A stretch of 64,000 nt of DNA from Streptococcus suis (GCF_024509555.1 NZ_JAMWEL010000012.1:1-64000); one strand, 5' to 3'. Shown: positions 39,391 to 50,665, counted from the first letter of the stretch. Notes: generated by a model not told the origin, from the letters alone. A program made the numbers and translations.

Positions 39391-39880
39391 ATTCATACCC
39401 TTTCTCTTTTAAGTTTTTTGCTAGAAGTTTTCGACCGCGGTAAAGATTGATTTTCACCAAACTCTGACTATATCCTAAGATATGGGCAATCTCTTTGACA
39501 CTCATATCCTGAAAATAATAAAGGTCAATGATATGCTGATACTTGGATGGTAAGTCTGCGACCGCCTGATAGAGTTCTTCATAACCATCCTGGTCATAAA
39601 CCAATACTTGCTCTCTAGTAAAAAATTCCCTTTGTAGAATTTCATGATAGTGCTTGTCCCTCCTGTATTTGTCGATGTAGGCTCTAACTGCCGAACGATA
39701 AAGCCAGGCTCGTAATTTATCAAAAGGAAGGACAAGTTCTGCTTCTAAGATTTTCACTAGTACATCCTGGGCTATATCCTGACTATCTGCAAATGTGGCG
39801 CCTGATTTTTGTAAATAGTAGGAAATCTCCTCGGCAATACCGATGACTTCTTTTTCATATTCATCTAATTTGATGCCCAT
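39377..39880 (-). CDS. RNA polymerase sigma factor of the ECF (sigma-70 region 2/4) type
   Basis: 167 residues. Region 2 includes AWLYRSAVRAYIDKYRRDK, and region 4 the helix-turn-helix YQHIIDLYYFQDMSVKEIA with LVKINLYRGRKLL. No regions 1 or 3 are seen, so it is ECF-sized. It is followed by the overlapping anti-sigma gene. ECF sigma factors are uncommon in streptococci, which mostly use RpoD and ComX. The ribosome site AAAGGAGG ends only 2 bases before the ATG, which is unusually tight and might limit expression. Confidence 0.9.
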   Translation of the reverse strand: MGIKLDEYEKEVIGIAEEISYYLQKSGATFADSQDIAQDVLVKILEAELVLPFDKLRAWLYRSAVRAYIDKYRRDKHYHEILQREFFTREQVLVYDQDGYEELYQAVADLPSKYQHIIDLYYFQDMSVKEIAHILGYSQSLVKINLYRGRKLLAKNLKEKGYEYENF

Positions 39881-39963
39881 CTCCTCCTTTCACTAATAAA
39901 ACGAACAGGATCTTATTTGGTTACACATTTTTTAAAAATATTATATCCTTTACCGTATTAAAA

Positions 39964-39988
39964 AAGCAACCTCCGAAGAAGTTGCTTA
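39964..39988 (-). terminator. Terminator of ppc
   Basis: On the minus strand AAGCAAC pairs with GTTGCTT around a loop of 10 bases and is followed by a T-run, a short distance after the ppc stop. Confidence 0.75.
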
Positions 39989-39995
39989 AATAAGA

Positions 39996-42692
39996 TTAAC
40001 CAGAATTTCGTAAACCTGTCGCCACACCGTTGATGGTGATGTGGATGAGGTTTTCTTGTTCCTTGCTGAGTTCACCACGACGAAGGCGGTTAATCAGTTC
40101 AATCTGAATATAATTGAGGACGTTGAAATATGGCATACGGTAGTCTAGACTGGCCTTGAGGAAAGGAAGTTCTGCCAGTAGCGCATCATTTTGCTCAATA
40201 GACAGGATAACATCCTTGGTCAACTGCCATTCATCTAAGATAATATGGAAGATATTTCTTACTTCTTCGCTCTCACACATTTTCGCATACTCAAAGGCAA
40301 TGTTCATGTTGGATTTGGACAGAACCATGTCAACATTCGATAGGAGTGAACGGAAGAATGGCCAGCTTTCATACATTTTCTGTAATTTTGCTAAGTTGGC
40401 TGGGTCTTTGTCAATAAAGCGTTTAAAGCTGGAGCCTACTCCGTACCAACCAGGAAGCATGACACGGTTTTGCGACCAAGAGAATACCCAAGGAATGGCA
40501 CGAAGTCCACCAATTTCCGTAATGGTTTTACGAGCAGCTGGACGAGAACCGATATTTAGACTAGATACCTCACGAATTGGACTTGCTGCAAAGAAATAAT
40601 TGTAGAAATGAGGATTGTTGAAGACTAAATCACGATAAATAGAATAACTATCTGCTACGATTTCGTCCATGGTCTCACGATAACCATCAATCTCGTTTGC
40701 ATCTGTAATCATTTGTGTCGTCATTCGGTCAAGCGTAGCCGAAACAAGCATTTCCAAGTTATAGTAGGCAGCATCTTTATTTCCGTATTTATTACCAATT
40801 ACCTCACCTTGCTCGGTCAAACGAATTCTATCTTTGATGGAGCCAAAAGGCTGTGAAGTAATGGCATCATAAGATGGTCCACCACCACGACCTACTGTTC
40901 CACCTCGACCATGGAAAAAGGTGATATTTACACCGAATTCTTGACCAATCTGAGTCAATTCATTTTGAGCCTTATAGAGTGTCCAGCCTGATGAAAGATA
41001 GCCGCCATCCTTGTTGGAATCAGAATACCCAAGCATGATTTCTTGGTAATATTTGTTGCCTGCAATCCACCGTCTAGCCAAGTCAAGTTGCAAGTATTGA
41101 CGCATGGTTGCTGAAGCATTGTCTAAGTCCTCGATGGTTTCAAACAATGGTACAATCTGCACACGCGCCTTGTCCATATCCACCAAACCAACTTCTTTCA
41201 AAAGTACGGCAAGCTCGAGTAAGTCAGAAACACTTTCAGAATGGGAGATGATGTGCTGTTTGATGACTTCCTCACCCAGCTTATCCTTCAATTCACGAGC
41301 CGCAGCAAAGATCGCCAGTTCTTTTTGCAACTGTTCTGATTTAGGAACATGGGTTGCTGAGAGAATACGTGGATCTGTTTCTAATTGTTTTAAAAGAACG
41401 TGACATTTTGCTTCTTCTGACAAGCTAGAATAATTCTCAACAATGCGAGCAGATGCCAAAAGCTCTGCAACACTTGCTTCATGAATAGACGAATCTTGAC
41501 GCATATCGATGCTTGCTAGGTAGAAACCAAAAGCTTCTACGGCTTCGAGCAATTCTGTGAAATCACCTTTTATCAAGGCACTTGCACGATTCTCAACCAA
41601 AGACTGTTTGATAGCAAGAAGGTCTGCCTTAAATTCACCGACATTTTCATAGCGAATTTCAGAAGGCTTATTATGTACCAGGTAATCACGTGTGTTGCCC
41701 AATTTCATCTGAATATAATGAAAGGCACGGCGGTAAGGTTCATTTTCACGATAGACAGAACTGTCTTCTGATTTCTCAGCCAGCATTTTGACTGCTGTTG
41801 ATACCTTGACAATAGAAGTAGACAGAGAGAAATTTCGATAGAGCTTATACAGTTGTTCATCATAATAATTCATGATGACTTCACACTGAGTAAGAGCAGA
41901 AAGTTTCAAGGTTTCAGCTGTAACAAATGGGTTTCCATCACGGTCTCCTCCAATCCACATACCCATGGTAATTGGGCGTGGATTGTTCAACTCAATTCCC
42001 TTCTCTGCTGCTAGACGTTTGTACTCACGTTGCAACTTGGTCACAGCCTTTATGAAGGATGAATTGTAATATTCCATGACGTTGGTAATTTCGTTGGTCA
42101 CCTTCAACTTCTTCTCACGAATCATATCCGTTTGCATGATAATTTCAATGTAGCAACGGAGTTCATCTTCCCATTTAGTCTTATTAAGCAAGCCCATTTT
42201 CACATCACGATAACGACGGAGCAGTTCGTGGATATGTTTGGTCAAGTCCAGCATGGATTGACGTTGAACCTGTGTTGGATGTGCTGTCAAAACTGGAACA
42301 ACATTGAGTTTTTCCAAAATCTCAGCTGCATTGTCCTGTTTAGCAACCATATCAATGGTCGTAGAAATTTTACCAAGATAATCTTGATCAATATTGTTTT
42401 GGTGGTTGATTTCGTAAGCTAAATCCACATCTTCTGAAATATTAATCAAAAGCGGTAAAACAGCAAAGTATCTTGAAATAACGGCTAGTTCATCGTTATT
42501 TAATTGACTGATAATAGCAATCAAGGCTTGATAATCATCCTGACGAGCCAACTGAGATAATTCGATGATCTTTTTAAAGGTCTCGGCAGGCATCATTTGA
42601 GAAGCAACATCTTCTAAAATCGATGTTAAAATCGCTACTTCTTCTTGAATAGTTTCTTTGTTATTGTAGTTTTCTAATTTTTGAATCGACAT
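39996..42692 (-). CDS. ppc: Phosphoenolpyruvate carboxylase
   Basis: 898 residues from the ATG at 42692, which has GGGAGAG about 8 bases upstream; the longer frame starts at TTG. It adds bicarbonate to phosphoenolpyruvate to give oxaloacetate, the main anaplerotic step in a bacterium with an incomplete TCA cycle. Key segments are [11 protein letters not shown] with the catalytic His, [25 protein letters not shown] and [13 protein letters not shown], then the conserved C-terminus ending GLRNSG. It lies 20 bases after the ftsW stop, an order shared with S. pneumoniae. Confidence 0.97.
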   Translation of the reverse strand: MSIQKLENYNNKETIQEEVAILTSILEDVASQMMPAETFKKIIELSQLARQDDYQALIAIISQLNNDELAVISRYFAVLPLLINISEDVDLAYEINHQNNIDQDYLGKISTTIDMVAKQDNAAEILEKLNVVPVLTAHPTQVQRQSMLDLTKHIHELLRRYRDVKMGLLNKTKWEDELRCYIEIIMQTDMIREKKLKVTNEITNVMEYYNSSFIKAVTKLQREYKRLAAEKGIELNNPRPITMGMWIGGDRDGNPFVTAETLKLSALTQCEVIMNYYDEQLYKLYRNFSLSTSIVKVSTAVKMLAEKSEDSSVYRENEPYRRAFHYIQMKLGNTRDYLVHNKPSEIRYENVGEFKADLLAIKQSLVENRASALIKGDFTELLEAVEAFGFYLASIDMRQDSSIHEASVAELLASARIVENYSSLSEEAKCHVLLKQLETDPRILSATHVPKSEQLQKELAIFAAARELKDKLGEEVIKQHIISHSESVSDLLELAVLLKEVGLVDMDKARVQIVPLFETIEDLDNASATMRQYLQLDLARRWIAGNKYYQEIMLGYSDSNKDGGYLSSGWTLYKAQNELTQIGQEFGVNITFFHGRGGTVGRGGGPSYDAITSQPFGSIKDRIRLTEQGEVIGNKYGNKDAAYYNLEMLVSATLDRMTTQMITDANEIDGYRETMDEIVADSYSIYRDLVFNNPHFYNYFFAASPIREVSSLNIGSRPAARKTITEIGGLRAIPWVFSWSQNRVMLPGWYGVGSSFKRFIDKDPANLAKLQKMYESWPFFRSLLSNVDMVLSKSNMNIAFEYAKMCESEEVRNIFHIILDEWQLTKDVILSIEQNDALLAELPFLKASLDYRMPYFNVLNYIQIELINRLRRGELSKEQENLIHITINGVATGLRNSG

Positions 42693-42712
42693 TTTCAAAC
42701 TCTCCCATTGTT

Positions 42713-43924
42713 TTAAGTAGAACCATATTCCTGTTCTTCTAGTAATTTTCGTTTTTCGGTAGCATCAATATTGAGGATAAACCCAATTCCAATAGAGATA
42801 ATCAACAAACTGGATCCTCCCTGTGATAGGAAAGGAAAGGTAACACCTGTTGAGGGAATCATTCCCGAAATACCACCAATATTGACAAAGGTTTGAACCA
42901 GTAACATCCCAGCCATTCCCAAGGCCATCATAGAATTAAAGGGACTTCTAGCACGAACACCAACAATGATAATACGAATGATGAGGAAAAACAAAATAGC
43001 AAGTATCAGACTGGCACCGACTAAACCCAGTTCCTCAATCACAATCGAAAATACAAAGTCATTGTGAGCTTCTGGAAGATAGCCTTTCTTCTCAATGGAA
43101 TTTCCAAGACCTAAACCAAACCAACCGCCATTACTCATGGCGTAATAGGAATGCGTTAACTGCAAACCAGAACTTGTCGCATTTTCAAAAGGATTAAAAT
43201 AAGCAGCAAAACGCCTCGCAATATAGCCAAATACAGGGATTTTCGCTACCGTTTCCACTCCTAGAATCCGGATTGAACCCAATATAGCTGCTGAAAATGC
43301 AACAATACCCGCAACAAATACAAGAAACCAACGATAGGCAATACCACTGACAGAAATCATCAGAACAATGACCAATGCGATAATGGTAGCATTGCCCAAA
43401 TCAGGAAGGGTGATTACCAAGGCCAACATCAAGAAACTCAATGTTCGCCAATCATTAAATTTTCTAGGCAGCCACTTATTTTTTGTTAGAGCTTCATAAT
43501 CCTTATCACGAATATCACCTTGTTGCTTGGCGAACTCATGGGCAAGGTACCAAATAATAATCAATTTAAGATATTCTGCTGGTTGCAAACTACCCACACC
43601 TGGAATTGGTATCCAGCCGTGAGCCCCCTTAACCTGTGGAAACAAGCGGGAAATCGCTAATAGAAAAACTTCTATAAAGAGAACAGAATAAACAACGACA
43701 TTTTTTCTCAGAAAGCTGATACGCATTCTGTATATCGTATAGATAGAAATCAAGCTAACAATCCAGAAAGCCCCTTGACTTATCACGGACTTAAATGGAT
43801 TGCCTCCACTAATAATTTGAGTAGCACTGGTCGTAGAATATACAATCACAAGACCAATGACAGACAGCATTATATATGGAATTAATATAGAATAGTTTAA
43901 AAAATGACGCTTATCAATCTTCAT
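42713..43924 (-). CDS. ftsW: Peptidoglycan glycosyltransferase FtsW
   Basis: 403 residues, about ten membrane helices, SEDS family. SEDS motifs include [21 protein letters not shown], a large outer loop between helices 7 and 8 with [15 protein letters not shown], and [19 protein letters not shown]. Called FtsW, not RodA, because it lies next to ppc and because a second SEDS gene next to gyrB fits rodA. FtsW polymerises septal glycan with its partner class B PBP. The cytoplasmic tail is charged. Confidence 0.92.
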   Translation of the reverse strand: MKIDKRHFLNYSILIPYIMLSVIGLVIVYSTTSATQIISGGNPFKSVISQGAFWIVSLISIYTIYRMRISFLRKNVVVYSVLFIEVFLLAISRLFPQVKGAHGWIPIPGVGSLQPAEYLKLIIIWYLAHEFAKQQGDIRDKDYEALTKNKWLPRKFNDWRTLSFLMLALVITLPDLGNATIIALVIVLMISVSGIAYRWFLVFVAGIVAFSAAILGSIRILGVETVAKIPVFGYIARRFAAYFNPFENATSSGLQLTHSYYAMSNGGWFGLGLGNSIEKKGYLPEAHNDFVFSIVIEELGLVGASLILAILFFLIIRIIIVGVRARSPFNSMMALGMAGMLLVQTFVNIGGISGMIPSTGVTFPFLSQGGSSLLIISIGIGFILNIDATEKRKLLEEQEYGST

Positions 43925-44097
43925 ACCTGTCCAACTTTCATTCGAGTATACCTTTCATTATAGCACAATTTGATCAAAATTACCGTAGACTATGGTTAAA
44001 TGCACCAAATGTACGGTTTAAGGAATGGTTAGATACAACAGAGGAAGGGTGAACTTTGAAAAACTGGGATAAAACAAGATTGCTACAAAAGGAAAAG

Positions 44098-44120
44098 GGC
44101 AGAACCTAGCGTTCGTCCCT
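44098..44120 (-). terminator. Possible terminator of the S component/DUF4430 operon
   Basis: On the minus strand GGG-GAAC pairs with GTTC-CCC across a 2x2 internal loop, followed by a T-rich run. It is weak and lies right after the stop of the DUF4430 gene. Confidence 0.4.
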
Positions 44121-44121
44121 C

Positions 44122-44490
44122 TTACTGCATCTTTTCTAGATAAAATTCGATTGTATCCCCTTGGGCAACCTCTTGCTGAGATGCACCTTTTTCCGCGAAT
44201 TCTCCATTAATTTTGTACAACCAATAGGTTTGTGTACTTACATCTTGACTAACACCATCAATACTTGTTACCAGACCACTTTCTTCTTCTATTTCATAAT
44301 GGTCTTCTAATACATCCATAACCGTGTCTCCTTTTTCAAACTGGACCTCTTTACTTGATGTATTTCCCTGGACAGTTACCTCTATCACCGCCTTATACAG
44401 AACATCCGTAGAGGGAGTTGTTTCACCATTTGAACAAGCCGTTAATAGGCTGACCAAAAATAATGTGACACATACAATAATCTTTTTCAC
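44122..44490 (-). CDS. DUF4430 lipoprotein
   Basis: 122 residues. The lipobox is LLTACS, so it is membrane-tethered outside. The mature part matches the DUF4430 pattern (GDTVMDVLEDHYEIEEESG, then TYWLYKINGEFAEKGA), a fold related to the transcobalamin C-terminal domain. It starts at a GTG that overlaps the TGA of the S component gene by 4 bp, with AGGAGG upstream, so it is translationally coupled to it. A role in capturing a vitamin-like ligand for the S component is likely but unproven. Confidence 0.85.
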   Translation of the reverse strand: MKKIIVCVTLFLVSLLTACSNGETTPSTDVLYKAVIEVTVQGNTSSKEVQFEKGDTVMDVLEDHYEIEEESGLVTSIDGVSQDVSTQTYWLYKINGEFAEKGASQQEVAQGDTIEFYLEKMQ

Positions 44491-44978
44491 TTGTCGAACC
44501 TCCTAAAAATTTGAAAAATAATTGGGTAGAAAAATAGAGTAGATAAACCGTGCATCATATCAAAGAACAAACCATTCAGCCAGAAAGGAATCAGAGAGAT
44601 TCCAAATTGCATTGCTGTAAAAATGCTGATAATTAGACCATACATAAATGCAAGCAGACCCGCTAGTATACTTTGAACAAGAATAGTCCTCTCCTTGTCT
44701 ATGTATCCAGTAGTAAGCAGACCTTTCCATATAATTTGAACAACTGCAAAACTAAGGACCTGCCAAAGAATATGGATCCCAAACCCAAATAATATACCAC
44801 TCGAAATCATGGTTAGCACCATCAACAAAGTAGCCTCAACAATGCCTAAATAGCTAATTGAAACTAAGAAAATAGCCGCCAGTGGTTTGATATTTGGAAA
44901 AGGACCAAAAACAATCCTTAATACTATGCATAGAGCTGTTAAAGTAACAATTCTACCAATCTGTCTCGCTGTCAACAT
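44487..44978 (-). CDS. ECF-type transporter substrate-binding (S) component
   Basis: 163 residues with about five to six membrane helices and the small size typical of ECF S components. Near the N-terminus is the helix with ALCIVLRIVFGPFPNIKP. The ligand is not recognisable from sequence, but pairing with a DUF4430 lipoprotein suggests a cobalamin-type or related vitamin. No riboswitch is visible in the 140 bases upstream. A TTGACA -35 and TAGTCT -10 occur upstream at about 45000-45040 on the minus strand. Confidence 0.8.
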   Translation of the reverse strand: MLTARQIGRIVTLTALCIVLRIVFGPFPNIKPLAAIFLVSISYLGIVEATLLMVLTMISSGILFGFGIHILWQVLSFAVVQIIWKGLLTTGYIDKERTILVQSILAGLLAFMYGLIISIFTAMQFGISLIPFWLNGLFFDMMHGLSTLFFYPIIFQIFRRFDK

Positions 44979-45081
44979 GCCGATTACTATCCTTTTCTTT
45001 CTAAAAAATAGACTACCTTATTATAGACTAGCTGTCAACCGATATTTTATACAAAATTTTACCAATTTAAAGTTATTTTTT

Positions 45082-45110
45082 TTGATATTTTTTGATTTTT
45101 ACGTTAAAAT
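45082..45110 (+). promoter_or_regulatory. Promoter of the lysozyme gene placed for a leaderless mRNA
   Basis: -35 TTGATA (45082-45087) and -10 TAAAAT (45105-45110) are 17 bp apart. Only eight bases separate the -10 from the ATG at 45119, and no ribosome site is present. Confidence 0.6.
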
Positions 45111-45118
45111 AAGTTGTG

Positions 45119-45970
45119 ATGAGAAAGAAAATTGATCCCTTAATTGTCATTGGATTTTTCTTTTCCTTCTTTGCCCTCATTGCTATAATCGGCACTGTGA
45201 GTAAGGGAGGTAAAAAAACCAGCGTACAAACCGAATCGGTAACAGTTAACACAAGTTCGAGTAGTTCAACCAGTACAAGTACTAGTTCTAGCTATTACAT
45301 CGAAAATGCATTAGAAATGAAACCAATTATTGATGTATCAGCTTGGCAGCGTCCGTCGGATATAGATTATGATACATTAAGCCAAAATATCTCTGGTGCA
45401 ATTGTACGTATTCAGAGTGGTTCACATACTACGCAAGACAACCTTGCTACAGATGCAAATGGAATTGATAAGGCGTTTGAAACACACATCACTGAATTTC
45501 AAAAACGAGACATTCCTGTAGCTGTCTATGCCTATGTCACAGGTAATAGTATCGAAAATATGAAAGAAGAAGCCAGAAGTTTTTATAACAAGTCCAAAAA
45601 GTTTAAGCCAACTTTCTACTGGTTGGATGTCGAAGAAAAAACCATGGCTGATATGAATGCTGGTGTTGAAGCCTTTCGTAAGGAACTAGAAACACTAGGT
45701 GCTAAAAATATTGGTATCTACATAGGTACTTACTTTATGGAAGATCATAGTATTAATGTTGATAAATTTGATGCTCTTTGGATTCCAACATATGGAACTG
45801 ATTCCGGTTACTACAATGCAGCACCAAATACAGACCTAGACTATGACCTACACCAATACACTTCCCGAGGTTACCTTAATGGTTTTGGATACCATCTAGA
45901 TCTCAACCTCATCACCACTCTCAAGGAACCTAATGAAGTATATCAAAAATTATTCACCGTTCCTGAATAA
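45119..45970 (+). CDS. Membrane-anchored GH25 family lysozyme
   Basis: 283 residues from the ATG at 45119 (a GTG lies one codon earlier). An N-terminal hydrophobic segment (residues about 7-24) is followed by a Ser/Thr-rich linker, then a glycoside hydrolase family 25 domain from about residue 66. PIIDVSAWQ, FYWLDVEEK with the catalytic acidic residues, and IGIYIGTYF support this. The enzyme would cleave the muramic-acid bond of peptidoglycan outside the membrane. No choline- or wall-binding repeats are present. Confidence 0.92.
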   Translation: MRKKIDPLIVIGFFFSFFALIAIIGTVSKGGKKTSVQTESVTVNTSSSSSTSTSTSSSYYIENALEMKPIIDVSAWQRPSDIDYDTLSQNISGAIVRIQSGSHTTQDNLATDANGIDKAFETHITEFQKRDIPVAVYAYVTGNSIENMKEEARSFYNKSKKFKPTFYWLDVEEKTMADMNAGVEAFRKELETLGAKNIGIYIGTYFMEDHSINVDKFDALWIPTYGTDSGYYNAAPNTDLDYDLHQYTSRGYLNGFGYHLDLNLITTLKEPNEVYQKLFTVPE

Positions 45971-45990
45971 AGTTTTCTAATAAAAAATAT

Positions 45991-46134
45991 ACACAAAGGA
46001 GTGCTTCGGCTGAGATCGCAACTGCGAAATCCTCGAACCTGATCTAGTTAAAACTAGCGTAGGAATTGTGTGCTTTATAGAATGAGATGATACTGCTCTA
46101 TAAACACTCCTTTGTCTAACAAGATTAAAGGAGT
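45991..46134 (+). promoter_or_regulatory. TPP riboswitch controlling thiT, with readable switch strands
   Basis: The THI element core is GGCTGAGAT with AACCTGATCTAGTTA and GCGTAGGAA (45991-46072). P1 pairs ACACAA (45991-45996) with TTGTGT (46066-46071). Bases 45993-46003 are also an exact 11-base complement of 46105-46115. The same segment (CACTCCTTT) can instead pair with the ribosome site AAAGGAGT at 46127-46134. So ligand binding should free the anti-SD and turn thiT off. Confidence 0.9.
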
Positions 46135-46140
46135 ATTTTT

Positions 46141-46689
46141 ATGTCTAAATCTAAACTTGCCACTCTAACAGAAATCGCTATTTTTTCTGCTATCGCTCTG
46201 GTTTTTGACAAGTTACCTCTCTTCACCATGCCACAAGGTGGTTCCGTCTCACTGGTCATGCTCCCCATACTCTTAGTCGCCCTCAGACATGGATTGACGA
46301 CTGGTTTGCTAACAGGTGGAATTGTAGGAACCATTCAACTCTTCTATGGCGGTTACTTTTTGAATATCTTTCAAGTTTTTCTTGACTATGCGCTTTCTTA
46401 CGCAGGAATTGGTTTAGCAGGGTTAGTGTCTCCTCTTCTAAGGAAACAAAAAGAATTGAAGGAAGCCTCCCTCATCATCAGCCTTTCTGGTTTACTTGGT
46501 GGTAGCATTCGCTTACTTGCTACCTTCCTATCTGGTATCATCTTCTATGCTGACTACGCTACACCTGGTGTGCCTGTCTGGCTCTATTCCTTTACCTATA
46601 ATATCAGCTATATTCTTCCTTCAAGCATCATAGCTTGTTTCTTACTCATCTTACTCTTTAAAGCTCAACCAAATTTCTTCAAGAAATAA
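46141..46689 (+). CDS. thiT: Thiamine ECF transporter S component ThiT
   Basis: 182 residues with about six membrane helices. The family hallmarks are the early LTEIAIFSAIALVFDKLP segment and GIGLAGLVSPLL; near the end come GTTIGSIRLL-like GGSIRLLATFLSGI and AYTPGVPVWLYS-like ATPGVPVWLYSFTYN, which fits the ThiT ligand site. It captures thiamine and docks to the shared ECF module. The TPP riboswitch directly upstream supports the call. The ATG lies 6 bases after AAAGGAG. Confidence 0.93.
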   Translation: MSKSKLATLTEIAIFSAIALVFDKLPLFTMPQGGSVSLVMLPILLVALRHGLTTGLLTGGIVGTIQLFYGGYFLNIFQVFLDYALSYAGIGLAGLVSPLLRKQKELKEASLIISLSGLLGGSIRLLATFLSGIIFYADYATPGVPVWLYSFTYNISYILPSSIIACFLLILLFKAQPNFFKK

Positions 46690-46712
46690 GCCCTCCTTTT
46701 AAGGGCCTTTTT
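46688..46712 (+). terminator. Terminator of thiT
   Basis: GCCCT pairs with AGGGC around a short T-rich loop, followed by CTTTTT, right at the thiT stop. The next promoter begins just after it. Confidence 0.7.
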
Positions 46713-46759
46713 CATTTTTGTGTTATAATGAAGCGTTAAAAAAATTTTTTGGAGGTCTT

Positions 46760-47602
46760 ATGTCATCTTGGATTTCTCGTATCATCAAAGGGATGATTAT
46801 TGCTCTGGGTTTCATTCTGCCTGGTGTCTCAGGCGGGGTTTTGGCTGCTATTTTGGGAATTTACGAACGACTGATTGGTTTTTTGGCAAATATTCGCAAG
46901 GATTTTAAGGAAAACCTGCTGTACTTTATTCCAGTTGGAATTGGTGGTATTTTGGGAATTGCCCTCTTCTCCTTCCCTGTTGAATATCTCTTACAACATT
47001 TTCAAGTGATCACACTGTGGGGTTTTGCGGGGGCAATCGTTGGAACTGTTCCAAGCTTGGTAAAGGAGTCAACTCTTAAAAGCCTACGGGATAGCCTTGA
47101 CTGGGCTTGGTTGATCGGAACTTTTGTGATTTCTGGGCTCTTACTCTATAATTTGAATAACCTAGTTGGAACCCTTCCAGCAAACTTTGCTAGTTTTATT
47201 TTGGCAGGCGCGCTGATTGCACTAGGTATTCTAGTACCTGGTCTTAGCCCTTCAAACTTACTCTTGATTTTAGGTATCTACACGCCAATGCTAAATGGTT
47301 TCAAGTCACTTGATTTGTTGGGGACCTTCTTGCCAATCGCTATTGGTGGAGCCTTAGCAATGGTCGCATTCTCAAAAGCCATGGATCATGCTCTGAAAGT
47401 ATACCATTCACGTGTTTATCACTTTATTATTGGTATCGTCTCATCATCCACTCTTCTGATTCTGATTCCACAAGCAAATAATAAAGAGTCAATTTCCTAT
47501 GCTGGAGCGAACTTTGTTACATGGATTGCTGCTATTGTCCTATTTATACTAGGAGCATGGTTAGGGCTTTGGATGAGTAAACTTGAGGAAAAATATAAAT
47601 AA
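46760..47602 (+). CDS. DUF368 family membrane protein
   Basis: 280 residues from the ATG at 46760; GGAGG lies five bases upstream and a TATAAT -10 (46724-46729) lies inside the longer frame, which rules out the earlier start. About eight membrane helices. Family motifs are the N-terminal GFILPGVSGGVLAAILGIY and a second, related loop GILVPGLSPSNLLLILGIY, which reflects internal duplication. DUF368 includes proteins implicated in moving the undecaprenyl-phosphate carrier across the membrane. The function here is inferred only from the family. Confidence 0.9.
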   Translation: MSSWISRIIKGMIIALGFILPGVSGGVLAAILGIYERLIGFLANIRKDFKENLLYFIPVGIGGILGIALFSFPVEYLLQHFQVITLWGFAGAIVGTVPSLVKESTLKSLRDSLDWAWLIGTFVISGLLLYNLNNLVGTLPANFASFILAGALIALGILVPGLSPSNLLLILGIYTPMLNGFKSLDLLGTFLPIAIGGALAMVAFSKAMDHALKVYHSRVYHFIIGIVSSSTLLILIPQANNKESISYAGANFVTWIAAIVLFILGAWLGLWMSKLEEKYK

Positions 47603-48084
47603 TGGCAAAAAAGGTTAAAATAAAGAAAACCTTGGTGGACCAAATATTAGACAAGGCTAAGATCGATCATGATAGCCTTGTTTTAAATGCCTTCGAAGGT
47701 CAACTTCCACCAGGAATTGAAGAACACGAAATATACAAAACGCTGGCATTGACAGGAGATAAGACAGGACCTGTCATTGGTATTGTGTCTATTACAGAAC
47801 ACCTGTCTGAGAAAAAATTAGCCAAAATTTCTGGCAATAAAAAAGTCAGCATGATTCCACAAAAGGACTTGGAAAAGACAACTGGCTATGTTCACGGTGC
47901 CAACAATCCAGTCGGAATACGGCAAAAACACAACTTCCCTATCTACATTGACCAGTCTGCACTCGAAAAAGGCCAGATGATTGTGTCTGCTGGAGAAATT
48001 GGTCGGTCGATTCGAATTGACAGTCAGGTATTAGCTAATTTTGTAAAAGCTGACTTTGCCGATTTGATTGAGGGGAGGGACTAG
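47602..48084 (+). CDS. ybaK: Cys-tRNA(Pro)/Cys-tRNA(Cys) deacylase, YbaK/EbsC family
   Basis: 160 residues. It removes mischarged Cys from tRNA-Pro. YbaK domain features are VIGIVSITEHLSEKKLAK with the catalytic Lys region, GNKKVSMIPQKDL and the Gly-rich GYVHGANNPVGIRQ loop, then IVSAGEIGRSI. The start overlaps the stop of the DUF368 gene (TAATG), so the two are co-translated. The histidine phosphatase gene starts 2 bases after it. Confidence 0.95.
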   Translation: MAKKVKIKKTLVDQILDKAKIDHDSLVLNAFEGQLPPGIEEHEIYKTLALTGDKTGPVIGIVSITEHLSEKKLAKISGNKKVSMIPQKDLEKTTGYVHGANNPVGIRQKHNFPIYIDQSALEKGQMIVSAGEIGRSIRIDSQVLANFVKADFADLIEGRD

Positions 48085-48086
48085 AC

Positions 48087-48710
48087 TTGAAAATCTATTT
48101 TGTCCGTCATGGAAAAACAGAGTGGAACGTAGAAGGGCGTTTCCAAGGCTATTCTGGTGATTCAGCTCTTTTGCCTGAATCTTATCAGGATTTAGAAAAA
48201 CTAGGCAAATACCTTGCTGAAATCCCCTTTGATGCTATTTATTCTAGTGATTTGCAGCGCGCACATAGTACTGCCGTAGAAATTGCTAAAGCCAATCACC
48301 ATTGCCAAACCGTTCTAACCACGCCACAACTACGTGAATGGAATTTTGGAACGCTAGAAGGAAGCAAGATGGCAATTTTTCGTGCCATCTACCCCAAACA
48401 AGCCTGGGCACTCAAACATAATCTAGCACTTTTTAACAATGACTTATTTGAAGCTGAGAGCGTTCGCCAGGTAACTCAACGAATGGTGGACTTTGTCCAA
48501 TCACTAAAAGGACAAGACATGGATACGGTCCTAATTGTCAGCCACGGAGCTATCCTAACCGCTTCCATCCACCGACTGCTCGGACTTACACCCGCCCAGC
48601 TCCGTCACCGCGGTGGCTTGGATAATGCTTCCATAAGCATTTTGGAAACAACTGACTTTGAACACTTTACCGAGCTGGCTTGGAATGATACTCGCTATAA
48701 ATCTCACTAA
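48087..48710 (+). CDS. Histidine phosphatase superfamily protein (phosphoglycerate mutase-like)
   Basis: 207 residues. The catalytic RHG motif is at FVRHGKTEWN, and the second His is in IVSHGAIL. The AIYSSDLQRA segment matches the GpmB/PhoE class, so the substrate is probably a small phosphate ester rather than 3-phosphoglycerate in glycolysis. It is the third gene of the operon beginning at 46760 and is followed by a strong terminator. Confidence 0.93.
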   Translation: MKIYFVRHGKTEWNVEGRFQGYSGDSALLPESYQDLEKLGKYLAEIPFDAIYSSDLQRAHSTAVEIAKANHHCQTVLTTPQLREWNFGTLEGSKMAIFRAIYPKQAWALKHNLALFNNDLFEAESVRQVTQRMVDFVQSLKGQDMDTVLIVSHGAILTASIHRLLGLTPAQLRHRGGLDNASISILETTDFEHFTELAWNDTRYKSH

Positions 48711-48735
48711 GAAAGCAGTTACCTGCTTTCTTTTT
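48711..48735 (+). terminator. Terminator of the DUF368-ybaK-phosphatase operon
   Basis: GAAAGCAG pairs with CTGCTTTC around a 4-base loop, followed by TTTTT, starting at the stop. Confidence 0.85.
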
Positions 48736-48762
48736 GCTGATTTTTTCTCTTTTCTATGATAA

Positions 48763-50289
<1,527 letters not shown>

Positions 50290-50660
50290 GCAAGAGTAGC
50301 TTGCTAGGATTGTTTTCACTAGGATGTTCCAATCGCTTTCAAGTTTCTTGGCGATTGGCTGAAAAGGTCTCCCAGACCTTTTCACTTCCTACTATGAAAT
50401 AGGAAGTTAGCCGAGAGGCTGGGAAAGACATCCATGATGGCTCTGCCCTCACCCACAGAATAATAAAAACGAACATAAATCCCTCACTAGGTGTATAATC
50501 TTAGTGAGGGCTTTGTAGTTGACGAGTTAATGATGTTACTCATTGAGGGAATAACTGATCCACTCTACTGACGAGTACCCCCAAAATTTGCGATAGGCAT
50601 GAGTATAAAAATACGACTAAAATTCGGTAGATAAGCTCTCATATTTTTAGAAGGAGGAAA
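50290..50660 (+). other. Gene-free interval with several hairpins after lysS
   Basis: No gene is seen. In order there are hairpins with arms around 50328-50357 (CCAATCGC/GCGATTGG), 50361-50384 (GAAAAGGTCT/AGACCTTTTC) and 50385-50408 (ACTTCCTA region). A strong stem CCCTCACTA/TAGTGAGGG at 50481-50510 follows and probably terminates transcription. The sequence around 50390-50405 resembles the lysS 3' end (ATGAAATA), so a local duplication is possible. Confidence 0.5.
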
Positions 50661-50665
50661 TTGTC

